From positions 26,664,001 through 26,728,000 of the forward strand of contig BSBM01000753.1 in NCBI GenBank assembly GCA_027924585.1: a stretch of DNA of 64,000 bases, in the 5' to 3' direction. The notes under the pieces were generated by a model that worked only from the letters and a program-made list of their open reading frames with translations, did not search any database and was not told where the DNA came from. This stretch comes from Larix kaempferi. Taxonomy: Eukaryota; Streptophyta; Pinopsida; Pinales; Pinaceae. Shown one piece after another: positions 1-8,660 of the stretch. Positions within the stretch are counted from its first letter, which is position 1. The number at the start of each line of letters is the position of its first letter. The position numbers were made by a program, and so were the translations under genes.

Positions 1-1191
1 AGTCTTCCTTGAATAGTCATCGATGAATGAGAGATAGTATTCAAACCCACTTAGGGAAGTGGTGGGCATGGGTCCACATACATCTGAGTGTATTAGCTCC
101 AAAATTTTCTTAGTCTTAGTTTCACTCTTTGGAAAAGGGTTCTTGAAATTCTTTCCTTTTTCACATCCTTTACATGAGCCATTATGATCAACCTTCAAGT
201 CTGATAATCCTATGACCACCTTGCTTACATAGGGTAATCCAGAGAGTGCAGAGAATAGGACATATTCTTTTGGATCTTCTTTCTTTACTTTAGATCTTTT
301 CCTTCGAGGCCTTTCCTCTTCCTCTTCTTCTTCTTCTTCTTCTTCTTCTTCTTCACTATCATATTCTGCCATATGTGCATGGTGTCTTTTGTGGACAAAC
401 TTCTTCTTCTTTTGTGAAAGACAAAATCTGGAAATGTGTCCTAGTTTAAAACAATTGAAACACTTGACTGTGGAGAGGTCTCTTTCTGGATTGGGTCCTC
501 TTCCCCTTTTAAATCTAGAGAAGGGTTGAGATCCTTTGAGGTCAACTTTCTTGAAGTGACCCTTTCTTCTTCTTTTGGTGTGAGTAGCCAAGGCTTGGTC
601 ATCCTCCTTGAGGAGTGCTTCTCTGTTGGCTACCCTAGCCTCTTATTGAACACAATCCTCCCACACTACATCAAACTTCATACTTTCTTTTCTGGCACAC
701 ATAGTTTGTATAAATGACTCCCAAGGTCTAGTGAGACCATTTAGAGCAGTCATCACAAGTTCATCTTCATCAAGAGTATCACCAATGGCATCTAGTTGCT
801 CCTTGATTTGGGAGACCCTTGAGAAGTAATCTTGAATGGATTCTCCTTTGTGCATCTTGGTACTCTTCAACTGAGTTCTTAAGTTCATCTTCCTATTGAT
901 GTTCTTTCCCTCATACATTCTTCCTAGGGCATCATACAGTTCCTTTGGAGTCTTCTTGGAAGCCACTTGGGGAATCAAGTGGTCTTTAATAGAATCAGCT
1001 ATGATTCTCTTTGCCCTAATCAAATCCTTCCTATGCTTCTCTTTGGCTTCATCTCCTTCAGGTTCTGCAACTTCATCCTTGATATACTGAGCAAGATCAT
1101 TCTCTTCAAGAATGAGACCAATTATGTATTTCCATGCCCGGAAATTCTCTATACCTTCTAACTTGTCTTCAAGCTTAGTGCTTGGAGCCAT
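1..1191 (-). pseudogene. copia-A gag fused in frame to integrase, protease missing
   Basis: This is the 5' coding part of a Ty1/copia element that runs off the left edge. It starts at the Met at 1191 (MAPSTKLEDKLEG) and reads as gag (capsid-like UBN2 type). A single TAA stop near 642 interrupts it. The same frame then continues through a basic region to a CCHC zinc knuckle (CFNCFKLGHISRFC, about 452-411), an acidic Glu run and the start of the usual protease region (EYVLFSALSG). There the frame jumps directly to a GAG-pre-integrase segment (CKGCEKGKN, then HSDVCGPM and FIDDYSRK near the edge). The protease with its DSGAS active site is absent, so the protein looks like an in-frame internal deletion. 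The copia at 61972-64000 has a closely similar gag. The family assignment is firm; whether the protein was ever made is unknown. Confidence 0.88.
324..354. repeat. TTC microsatellite
   Basis: About ten TTC triplets in a row. On the minus strand they encode the Glu tract that follows the zinc knuckle of copia-A, so this is a coding microsatellite. Confidence 0.9.
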
Positions 1192-1496
1192 CTTCTATTG
1201 GGGGAGTCCAAGAGACAAGAGATAGAATAGTACTTACCTGGAAACTTTAAATTTTTACTTTTCCGGATCTGCAACAGAATTTCTGGTTTATCGCACTTTT
1301 GGTAAAACTAGGGTTTGACTTTCCCAAAGTTCTACCCAACCAAAAACCTCGATCCAAAAATCAAAATATAGAGCTTTAGAAGGGTTATTCAGCCATGCAA
1401 TCAGAATCCAAAAATACTAACTTTTGCAGAAACCCTAATTTTGGGAGAGAGAGAGAAATATAATTTCGCCTTGTGAAAGATGTTCTATTCAGGCTA

Positions 1497-1508
1497 GCTC
1501 TGATACCA
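1497..1508 (-). other. copia-A primer binding site (initiator tRNA-Met)
   Basis: On the minus strand the LTR end CTTAACA is followed directly by TGGTATCAGAGC, the classic plant copia primer binding site complementary to initiator tRNA-Met. About 300 bases of leader (1192-1496) separate it from the gag start. Confidence 0.92.
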
Positions 1509-1571
1509 TGTTAAGTTTTAAACCAAATAGACTAGCAAGATCACTAAAAGAAACATAATCACAAGATAGAC
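1509..1571 (-). mobile_element. copia-A 5' LTR, 3' piece (split by Tat-A)
   Basis: This is the last 63 bases of the copia-A 5' LTR, ending in CTTAACA next to the primer binding site. The rest of the LTR lies at 16922-17360, pushed 15 kb away by Tat-A. The final five bases, TAGAC (1567-1571), are one copy of the Tat-A target-site duplication. Confidence 0.88.
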
Positions 1572-2295
1572 TGTTGGCTTGGTTTTGCAACCAAGCTTAG
1601 TGCTATGGGCACCTGCTAACTAGTAGCAGCAGTTTCAATAGAATTAAACAAGAAACTAATCTAAACAAAACTAATCATGGATCTATGCAAGAATATAAGA
1701 AAATAATAGAAATATTTTACAAACAAGAACAAGAAAATATGAAAGAATAAATTTGTATTGAAAATGGGGCAAGCTAATGCTTACAATAGTATTACCTCCA
1801 ATGGTGAAGGTTGATGTAGAGCAACTCCCAAGATAAGTAGCTCCAAGTTCCAAGAGGTCTCCTTCTCCAAGGTTGCTTACAATGGCCAAAATACTCAAGG
1901 GAGATTTCGGCAGCATGAGGATGAGATAATGGATGGATGTGAAATGAGGAGCCCCTACCACCTTTTTATAGGTTTTGGTGGTGGGGAATACCATTTGTGG
2001 CTTTGTGGAAACCAATGGTATTGACCAACATGGTTTAGGTACTTTTCCCTCCTTTTTCCTTTTTTGAATAAAATTAATATTTTTATTCCCTTTTTAATAT
2101 TTTGGGGAATTTGGACCATTTTTTAGGGTTTTTTATGCTTTTTAGGAAAAATAATCTTTTTGAGTGGGAAAAAGGGGTGTACTAAGGTCTTTTGGTGACC
2201 TTTTGTTGGTTTCAGAGGATCAGATGGTGGAAAAGTGGACAAATGGGTTATATGAATAGGGAAATGAGCTAGTGATCACTTTTTGGGTGTCAACA
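1572..2295 (-). repeat. Tat-A 3' LTR
   Basis: 724 bp, TG...CA bounded (on the minus strand TGTTGACACCC to AAGCCAACA). It matches 16208-16916 nearly throughout, including the TATA stretch at 1962-1972. It is about 15 bases longer because of a small indel near 1655. Confidence 0.95.
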
Positions 2296-2310
2296 GATTG
2301 CCCCCTGATG
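2296..2310 (-). other. Tat-A polypurine tract
   Basis: On the minus strand CATCAGGGGGCAATC abuts the start of the 3' LTR. This is the expected plus-strand priming site. Confidence 0.75.
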
Positions 2311-4494
2311 TGTGAGGGCAGGAGCTCATCGTATGGCCGATAGACATCATAGTTCTTTTGTCTTTTTTGGGGGTTGAGGGGAGAGAAGAGACCGGTTGGA
2401 GATTGGAGCCACGGCCCTTGGAAGCTGCAAAAACAAAAAATGTTACATGGCCTCAATATGAATGAGGTATAATATCTGATAATGGACGAGGCGGGCATTC
2501 CCATGCTCGTATCAGGATATAGAACAATAATAACAATAGGGTCCAAAATATGGGGACCTGAAAGATACATGGTCTCAAATAAAGGATGAGAAAGAAACTC
2601 AATATATGGACGAGGCGGGCATTCCCATGCTCGTATCCGTAACAAAATAACTGTAAGGCCCGAACAAAGGGGGGACCTGTAAGATACATAGAGAACCACT
2701 GTGACATCATAAGGGTCCAGAGGGGACACAAATTTGGGATGCACTGCTGGGCTGACCATGTCTGAGTGGAAGAACTGATATACTGAAATACTAACAGTGC
2801 TGCTGAGTGGGGACTCAGAGGAACTGATGAGCTACTAGATCAAGGGTATACTGAACTGAAACTCGAGGAAGCATATAACTGGATGGCTTCCGAATACTAT
2901 CACCATGCGCAACCCGGATATCTATAGAAAAAATGTAACTAGTTGTTTCCATAGGTAGAACCTCAAATGTGGAAGAGTCAGGAGGTATACGGGGTCTTCG
3001 ATGAAAAAATTGAAAGGATCAATGCCCTGTGCGAGTCTCAACGATGCGATCAAGGTGTTGAAGTCGAGCATGTGAGAAACAACCATTTAGAGAAGCACTG
3101 AGGAGTCTTCTCAAAATGATTCGTAGGCACTCATCATGAATGGTGATGATTCCAAGACACAGGGACCTCTAGGTCTATTCTCTGGAATAAATGTGGTTGT
3201 CGTCGACAGAGGGAGACCAGCAACTAACAAGGCCATGATGTTTCCTTGATAGGAGCACGAGGTGTAGAACTGAAGTGTTGTAGTACTGATGGTAGGACTG
3301 ACATACTTGTGGGGATGGGAAATAACTGGGTCATAAAGTGGGTAGACTCAAACTTCCTTTGTTCAGAGCATGATGAAATGGTTGACCTTGCAGTGTAGGG
3401 AACTGACTTGTAGGTGTGGGGATCATGACTTTTAGGGACTGAATGGTATATATTGACTCTGGGGGGAGGATGAGCTGATAGGTGCTGTCGAGGGATTTTC
3501 AAGGTGACATACTGCAGAATACTTTGAACAAAGGCGACCAAAATGGGGAAGCTACCATATGAGTAGATGTGATCTGTCGTGGTGCCAAGAGGCACCATTG
3601 ATTCCTTCTTCGTAGTTTTAATGAGCTCCAAGAAGGGATAAAAGTGTGCTCTGAAATGGTATGTTCCTGTGGATTTTGTGAGCCTAGGACGGCTCGTTCT
3701 CATGGTTGCTTTCATGTTTAGAGAGTCTGAAAGTAGTAAGTGAACTCTATTGGTGTTCTTTTTCGTACTTTAGTCTCCAAGGCCCGAAAAAGCATAAAAT
3801 GATGCAAATGGAGAACTCATCTAGTTGATGTGACTAGAGTATTCCTTTTTCGTAATTAGTCTACAAGGTCCGAAAAAGGGGTAAACTTATACCAGGTAGA
3901 CATCCTTTCAGATACGTTTAACGAGCATGAAAGGAAGCAAGGTTGCTCGGCAATCTTTTCATTGTTTTAGGAGTCAGAAAAGAGCTTAACAGAAACTCCC
4001 TAAGTGCCTTTTTCGTAAAAGGGATTGGTCGGCCCGAAAAAGGGGTAAACTATACCGAACAAAAAGGGATTGATGAGGGCGAGAAGAGGTCTCAAGCATC
4101 ATCATCAGTGCGGAAAACTGGATCCGGTGACATAAAGATTGTCGAAAAGGGGCTACGGCCAATGTGGCACGCAAACCGAGGTGATGAGTGGCATTTTGAA
4201 AAAATGCCCAAAAAATATGGGCATGAGAGCGAGAAATGATCTTAAGCATCATCATGATCATGAAAAACTAAATCCGACGATATAAGACTTGTCCAAAATG
4301 AAAAATGGCCGATGTGGCACGCAAACCGAGGCGACGTGGGAGGCCAAAAAATGGTCAAAAAATAGACCCCATGAAAACAAGAAAAGCAAGGAACCTGCAT
4401 GAAGTTCTCGCTGTGCTGATTCCAATGGTACCAACGGTTTGAAAAATGGACTTCGTATGATACCGCAATGGTTGTTTGAAAATTGGTGGAATTT
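2296..4494 (-). other. Tat-A 3' non-coding region with local repeats
   Basis: No credible gene on either strand. The stretch contains a two-copy repeat of about 126 bp sharing GGACGAGGCGGGCATTCCCA (starting near 2483 and 2609). It also has three spaced copies of a motif pairing CTTTTTCGTA with CCCGAAAAAGG (near 3760-4050). The ORFs here (for example 3224-3715 minus) show no domain and no typical protein composition. Confidence 0.6.
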
Positions 4495-4504
4495 CTATAA
4501 ATAG
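4495..4504 (+). promoter_or_regulatory. TATA box of the antisense gene in Tat-A
   Basis: CTATAAATAG lies on the plus strand, against the direction of Tat-A. About 20 bases downstream is TGACGTGTCA, an ACGT-core element. The predicted transcription start near 4530 would give a leader of about 90 bases before the first intron. This is inferred from motif and spacing only. Confidence 0.55.
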
Positions 4505-4618
4505 GGCGTGGGGCCCAAATGACGTGTCATTGTTACGTGCGAGTTTGGTAGAGCAGGCAGAGCTATTTCTTGATTTCTGGGAGATTTCACTGTTGGTTTT
4601 CGATTCTGCGAGTTTCAG

Positions 4619-5034
4619 GTAACTCTATTTGCCTTATCCTTTTCAATTATGTCTTTTTTGTTTGGCGGCGGGCCCCCGAAGGCCGCGAAATTCCATGTTG
4701 ACCCTCCAACGTGGAATATCGCGGGTTTTGGGTCTATTCCCGCGATGAACCGTGCGGGTTTCAGGCTGACAGTCGCGATGTTCATCGCGACTGTGAGGAT
4801 GGAACCCGCGATGTTCATCGCGAGTTCATGGGAGATAGTCGCGATGTTCATCGCGACTGTCTGGCCAATATCCGCGATGTTCATCGCGGCTTTTAGCATG
4901 GAGGCCATGATGGTCATCGCGGGTTTTAGCATGGAGGCTGCGATGGTCATTGCGGCTTTTGGTGGAAAAGCTGCGATGGGATTTTTTCAAAAAAATTTGT
5001 GCTGGGGCTAAATATTTCTTCTGTTTTCTGGCAG
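4619..5034 (+). other. predicted leader intron of the antisense gene
   Basis: The donor TTTCAG|GTAACT at 4619 and the acceptor TTTTCTGGCAG ending at 5034 sit 1 base before the ATG at 5036. The 416 bp intron holds the CG-rich repeat array. The acceptor is preceded by a good pyrimidine tract. It is predicted, with no transcript evidence. Confidence 0.55.
4730..4985. repeat. CG-rich ~33 bp tandem array (3' side of Tat-A)
   Basis: About seven degenerate units built around CGCGATGTTCATCGCG, which is itself an inverted repeat. They are spaced about 33 bases apart and decay towards the right. An equivalent array lies in the 5' leader at 15720-15985. Confidence 0.8.
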
Positions 5035-5035
5035 G

Positions 5036-5884
5036 ATGTTGAGGAGACGATTGTCCTCATGGCGAGAGTGGGAGATCGATGATGATCTGATGGAGAAGAT
5101 TCAGACTGATCCTGGGATGCGGCAGACTCTGGCTGTGAGCGGACTCTTGAAGTTCGCTCAAATCCCACCTATTCGTTCAGTGAGACGGCTCCTGAACAAG
5201 TTGGTGAGTTGGTGGGTGCCGGTAGAGGGTGCTTTTATTATTGGGGGTGAGAGGTTAGAGATCAACCTCACGGATGTCTATTTTCTGACTGGGTTGCCTC
5301 GTTTGGGGGAGGTGGGCGATCTCTTGCCGAGGATCCCGCTGGGTGTAGATATGGAGGATTTGATACAGACCTTCTGTGTTGATGATGTTGTTTTGCAGAA
5401 CAACTCTATTAGTCTGCGATCCCTACGTGAGTGGGATATGCGGGCTGTTGGGGCATGTGTTCTGCGGATATTGGGTGCTGCTATGCCACATCGTTTGTCT
5501 GGGGGACAAACGATGTTGGTGGACTCTGTTCTTTGGGGGACTTATTATGCCTGGGGGCAGATGTTTCTGGCTGGTGTCCGGAGAGATCTGGACAAGGCCA
5601 GTCGAGAGGGAGGAGAGTTCTGTTATGCCTCCTTTCTATGTTGTTTTTTCTTCGAGCGGTTGCCGACCTTGCGACCACGGGTACCCATTCGTGCTGGTCT
5701 GGTGAGTGAGCCTCGCATGATGCGGTGGGGGCAGATGATGCCTCATGGTGGCAGTGGTGTCAGCCGTTTCTTTACGGAGGATTTTTATGAGCAGTGGGAG
5801 CAGATGACCCTGCTGATTGAGGACTACCCCTATGCCGACATGGACTATCGAGGAGACCCAGAGATGCCTCGTGCCCCAGGATAG
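5036..5884 (+). CDS. antisense gene of Tat-A, main exon, plant-mobile-domain-like protein
   Basis: An intact 282-codon ORF running opposite to the retrotransposon that contains it. The start is the first ATG after a predicted splice acceptor. The segment at residues 74-92, LEINLTDVYFLTGLPRLGE, and the later CFFFERLPTLRP and YPYADMDYRGDPE resemble the plant mobile domain, a domain found in plant nuclear proteins and in transposons. Tat-C encodes a decayed homologue in the same place and orientation (32502-33385). The ORF stops at TAG (5882), where Tat-C has GCA, 16 bases before a splice donor at 5901. Either the protein ends here or a mutation has cut off the last exon. Its function is unknown; a role in countering silencing or in targeting is only conjecture. 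Confidence 0.75.
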   Translation: MLRRRLSSWREWEIDDDLMEKIQTDPGMRQTLAVSGLLKFAQIPPIRSVRRLLNKLVSWWVPVEGAFIIGGERLEINLTDVYFLTGLPRLGEVGDLLPRIPLGVDMEDLIQTFCVDDVVLQNNSISLRSLREWDMRAVGACVLRILGAAMPHRLSGGQTMLVDSVLWGTYYAWGQMFLAGVRRDLDKASREGGEFCYASFLCCFFFERLPTLRPRVPIRAGLVSEPRMMRWGQMMPHGGSGVSRFFTEDFYEQWEQMTLLIEDYPYADMDYRGDPEMPRAPG

Positions 5885-5900
5885 GCCTGGAGTTTAGACG

Positions 5901-6001
5901 GTATGTTTTGTGTTTTATTTTATACTATATCATGTGTTGTTTGATTTATCGTCTATGATTATAGTTAGATATGCATATGATGGCTTACTTGCATTGTGCA
6001 G
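5901..6001 (+). other. predicted intron 2 of the antisense gene
   Basis: A 101 bp, T-rich intron from ACG|GTATGT to TTGTGCAG|AT. It is phase 1 and splits the codon GAT of the motif DVGP. Tat-C has a 103 bp intron splitting the same codon in the same phase. Confidence 0.72.
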
Positions 6002-6447
6002 ATGTTGGTCCAGCGCCGCCGACCGACTACGTGGCTCGTCGGGGGCGGGCGATGGTGGTTGTAGTGGTACCGCCTCCACGCGGTAGAGGATTTGTGGCAC
6101 GTGGGCGAGGGGTTGGCCCTCAAGATGATGCCATAGAGGGCATCAGACAAACCTTCGACATGATTCTAGCTGGACTCCCCGAGGATGGCTGGAGAGACCT
6201 GGACCGAGATATTGTGGAGCGTTGCTTTGTTGCGCCGCCTGAGTGGCGGTCTCTCTTGTTGAGGACAGCTGTTTTTGTGGCAGAGCACAGGGATGGTGGT
6301 CACGATGATCCGGCAGGACCGGCTGAGAGGAGGATTCATGTACGGGACGATCCAGCGAGGCCAGCAGAGCGTAGAGTTCGAGCTCGCCATGATCTGTCGG
6401 GGCCTGTCGAGGAGGCACCGAAGGAGCCGAGGGATCCTGATGAGTAG
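6002..6447 (+). CDS. antisense gene of Tat-A, last exon
   Basis: Open for about 148 codons after the predicted acceptor, beginning (D)DVGPAPPTDYVARRGRAM and ending at 6447. It is rich in Arg, Pro and Asp, with short repeats of the type (R)DDPARPAERR near the end, and has no recognised domain. Tat-C encodes DVGPVRP at the matching point and a shorter tail, so the start of this exon is conserved and the tail is not. It would be joined to the 5036 exon only if the TAG at 5882 is read through or is a recent mutation. Confidence 0.6.
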
Positions 6448-6603
6448 ATGATATGTATCTGCCCCCAAATGATGATGAGCATATGGGGAAGCATTTTTTG
6501 TACGACTGATGTATTTTTTGTATATCGGGTGCTGAGGGCACCTATGATACGTTGACTATCATGGTTTATATATATATATGTATATATATGTTTGGATATA
6601 TTG

Positions 6604-6842
6604 TCGTGTTTGCACGTGGATGCACATTCTGTCTTTTGTATATGCCCGTGGAGGCACCTGTTATGCACGTGGATGCAGTATTTTGTTTTTTTATATGCCC
6701 GTGGAGGCACATGTTATGCACGTGGATGCAGTATTTGTTTTTTGTATATGCCCGTGGAGGCACATGTTATGCACGTGGATGCAGTATTTGTTTTTTGTAT
6801 ATGCCCGTGAAGGCACATGTTATGCACATGGATGCATTTTGT
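6604..6842. repeat. ~53 bp tandem repeat between convergent genes of Tat-A
   Basis: About 4.4 copies of a unit containing TATGCCCGTGGAGGCAC and TTATGCACGTGGATGCA, nearly identical in the middle copies. It lies between the 3' end of the antisense gene and the 3' end of the RNase H ORF. The Cys/Met-rich ORFs it generates are artefacts of the repeat. Confidence 0.9.
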
Positions 6843-7274
6843 TTATGAAATGATTTGATTGGTGTGCCAGTCGAGGACGTTGTTGGCCATATGGTCTGCT
6901 ACACTATTGAGGTTTCTTGGAACATGTGTAAATGAGATGGATTCAAACTTTCGCATCATTAGCTTAGTGCGCAAGAATTTTCGGAAAAGGTAGGGGTCGG
7001 GTACCTGGTAATCATTGTTGAGCTGAGAAACCAGGAGCTGTGAGTCCAGGAAAACGTTAAGGTGATGGATGCTCATTTGGAGAGCTGCGGCCAGGAGACC
7101 GGTCACGGCGTCATATTCAGCTTGGTTATTGGTGGCGGCACCTAAACATACTCCGTCAATGTGAATTAACTCATGTGAAGGGGAGTATATTACCCAAGCT
7201 GCGGAGGCGAGATTGGGAGACCAACGGCTTGCGCCATCAGCGAAACCGACGTAGCAGAGTGGAAGAGGATCCAT
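6843..7274 (-). CDS. Tat-A second (archaeal-type) RNase H, downstream of integrase
   Basis: A 143-residue RNase H domain from YVGFADGAS to SVADHMANNV. All four expected acidic positions can be seen: Asp in FADGAS, Glu in NNQAEYDAV, Asp in FLDSQLL and Asp in SVADHM. Tat elements are known for a second RNase H that replaces the decayed one behind RT. In the commonly described order it precedes integrase, whereas here it follows it, in a different frame from integrase. It would degrade the RNA strand of the RNA-DNA hybrid during reverse transcription. The Met at 7274 is convenient, but the domain may be part of a longer polyprotein. Confidence 0.85.
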   Translation of the reverse strand: MDPLPLCYVGFADGASRWSPNLASAAWVIYSPSHELIHIDGVCLGAATNNQAEYDAVTGLLAAALQMSIHHLNVFLDSQLLVSQLNNDYQVPDPYLFRKFLRTKLMMRKFESISFTHVPRNLNSVADHMANNVLDWHTNQIIS

Positions 7275-7378
7275 CTGTGGTCATGCAAAGAAAAAACAAA
7301 TATTTAGGTTTTTTGAATTTTATGTGAAAAAATGAAGTAAAATTGTACAATAATGGACAGTGGTGTCCATCAGATTTC

Positions 7379-8530
7379 CTATGGGTAAAATCGTTTAAGG
7401 TACAACCCGTTGCGTGGGTTGCGTAGGGGATTGCCTTCTGAATCAGTCAGAATGTATGCCCCCTTCCCGAGGCAAGTGTGTACGATGTAGGGGCCTTGCC
7501 ACATAGACACGAAATTTCCCTTTCCGGTTTTATCATGGGATTGATCGTAAGCGAGGACAAGGTCTCCCTCAGAAAAGGTTCTTGGGTGAACGTGTTTGTC
7601 GTAACTTAGTTTTGATCGTTTTTTGGTTGCTTCCATGTTTTGAATGGCTGTGCACCAATCTTCATCAGCCTGCTCTAGGAGTAGTAAACGTTGTTCTATC
7701 GGGGAAGTGTCCGGTAGGAGTTCAATGGTGATATGTAAGGCTGGGATCTGGCACTCGATAGGGAGGACGGATTCAACACCGTGAACTAAATGGAAAGGGG
7801 TAAAACCGGTGGCGGTTTTGGTTGACGTGCGGTAGGCCCATAGTGCCGGGAAAAGCATGTGGTGCCAATTGGATTTGTGTTTGTCTACAGTACGTTGGAG
7901 GATGGTCTTCAAAATCTTATTGATCGCTTTGACTTGGCCGTTTCCTTGGGGATAGTAGGCGGAAGAGAAATGGTGTTCGAATTTCAACATGGTTGATAAT
8001 TCTTTCCAGATGGCATCTTCAAAGTGAGAGCCATGGTCAGAGACTAGTTTCTTCGGCACTCCGAAACGAGTGATAACATGGTTGAAGAAAAACCGTGCTA
8101 CAGTGTCGGCCTTGCAATTGTAAGTTGGCATGGCTTCCGCCCACTTGGTGAAATAATCTACGGCCACCACGATGTGTTTGTGACCGTCGGCTGATGTGGG
8201 GTTGCAGTCGAGGAAGTCGATGGCCCATTTGCAGAATGGTCCGACGGTGATGACTAGATGAAGGGGAGCGGGGGGGGTTCTTGCTTTGGGGGCAAAGAGT
8301 TGGCAGTTCTGGCAATGCTTGACTACAACGATGCAATCAGTAAACAATGATGGCCAAAAGTAACCTGCCCAAATGATCTTCTGGGCGGTGGCCATGCCGG
8401 ATAAATGGCCTCCGCAAGCACCGCTATGACAATCATTGAGGACTTGTTCTGCCTCACTATGGGATAGGCATCGGCGTAGGATGGTATCAACGCCGCGTCG
8501 ATAAAGTACATCCCTAACAAGAGGTATCGG
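7379..8530 (-). pseudogene. Tat-A integrase, catalytic Glu replaced by Lys
   Basis: The uninterrupted part (8395-7379, 338 residues) is a whole integrase core and C-terminal domain. The zinc-binding N-terminus (HSGACGGH ... CQNCQLF) begins to the right of 8395 in another frame, so there is a frameshift near 8480. The core shows the first Asp in AIDFLD and the second in VSDHG. Exactly 35 residues further on it has Lys (GNGQVKAINK) where the family has Glu. The C-terminal part ends GLYLKRFYP, and no chromodomain is present. With DD35K the enzyme should be unable to join strands. Tat-C has the same replacement. Confidence 0.88.
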
Positions 8531-8660
8531 GGGGCATGGTGTCGTATCCGATGGCGTCCGTCACGATCGATGTGTGGTCAAAATTTTTGCGTGCGGAGGT
8601 AAATCAAAATGTCTCTGTACCATGGGTCGTCAGACGAAATGATGAAGATTTGTTCGTCAA

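Noticed and set aside
2220-3715. Several 90-180 codon minus ORFs near the Tat-A 3' LTR
   Set aside because: They cross the LTR boundary or repeats and have no recognisable domain; treated as non-coding 3' region.
4649-5011. A 120-codon ORF with 11-residue repeats (MFIAT type) before the antisense gene
   Set aside because: It is produced by the 33 bp CG-rich array and lies inside a predicted intron. All three frames of the array are open to similar degree.
6552-6853. Overlapping Cys/Met-rich ORFs
   Set aside because: They are translations of the 53 bp tandem repeat, with no start context or domain.
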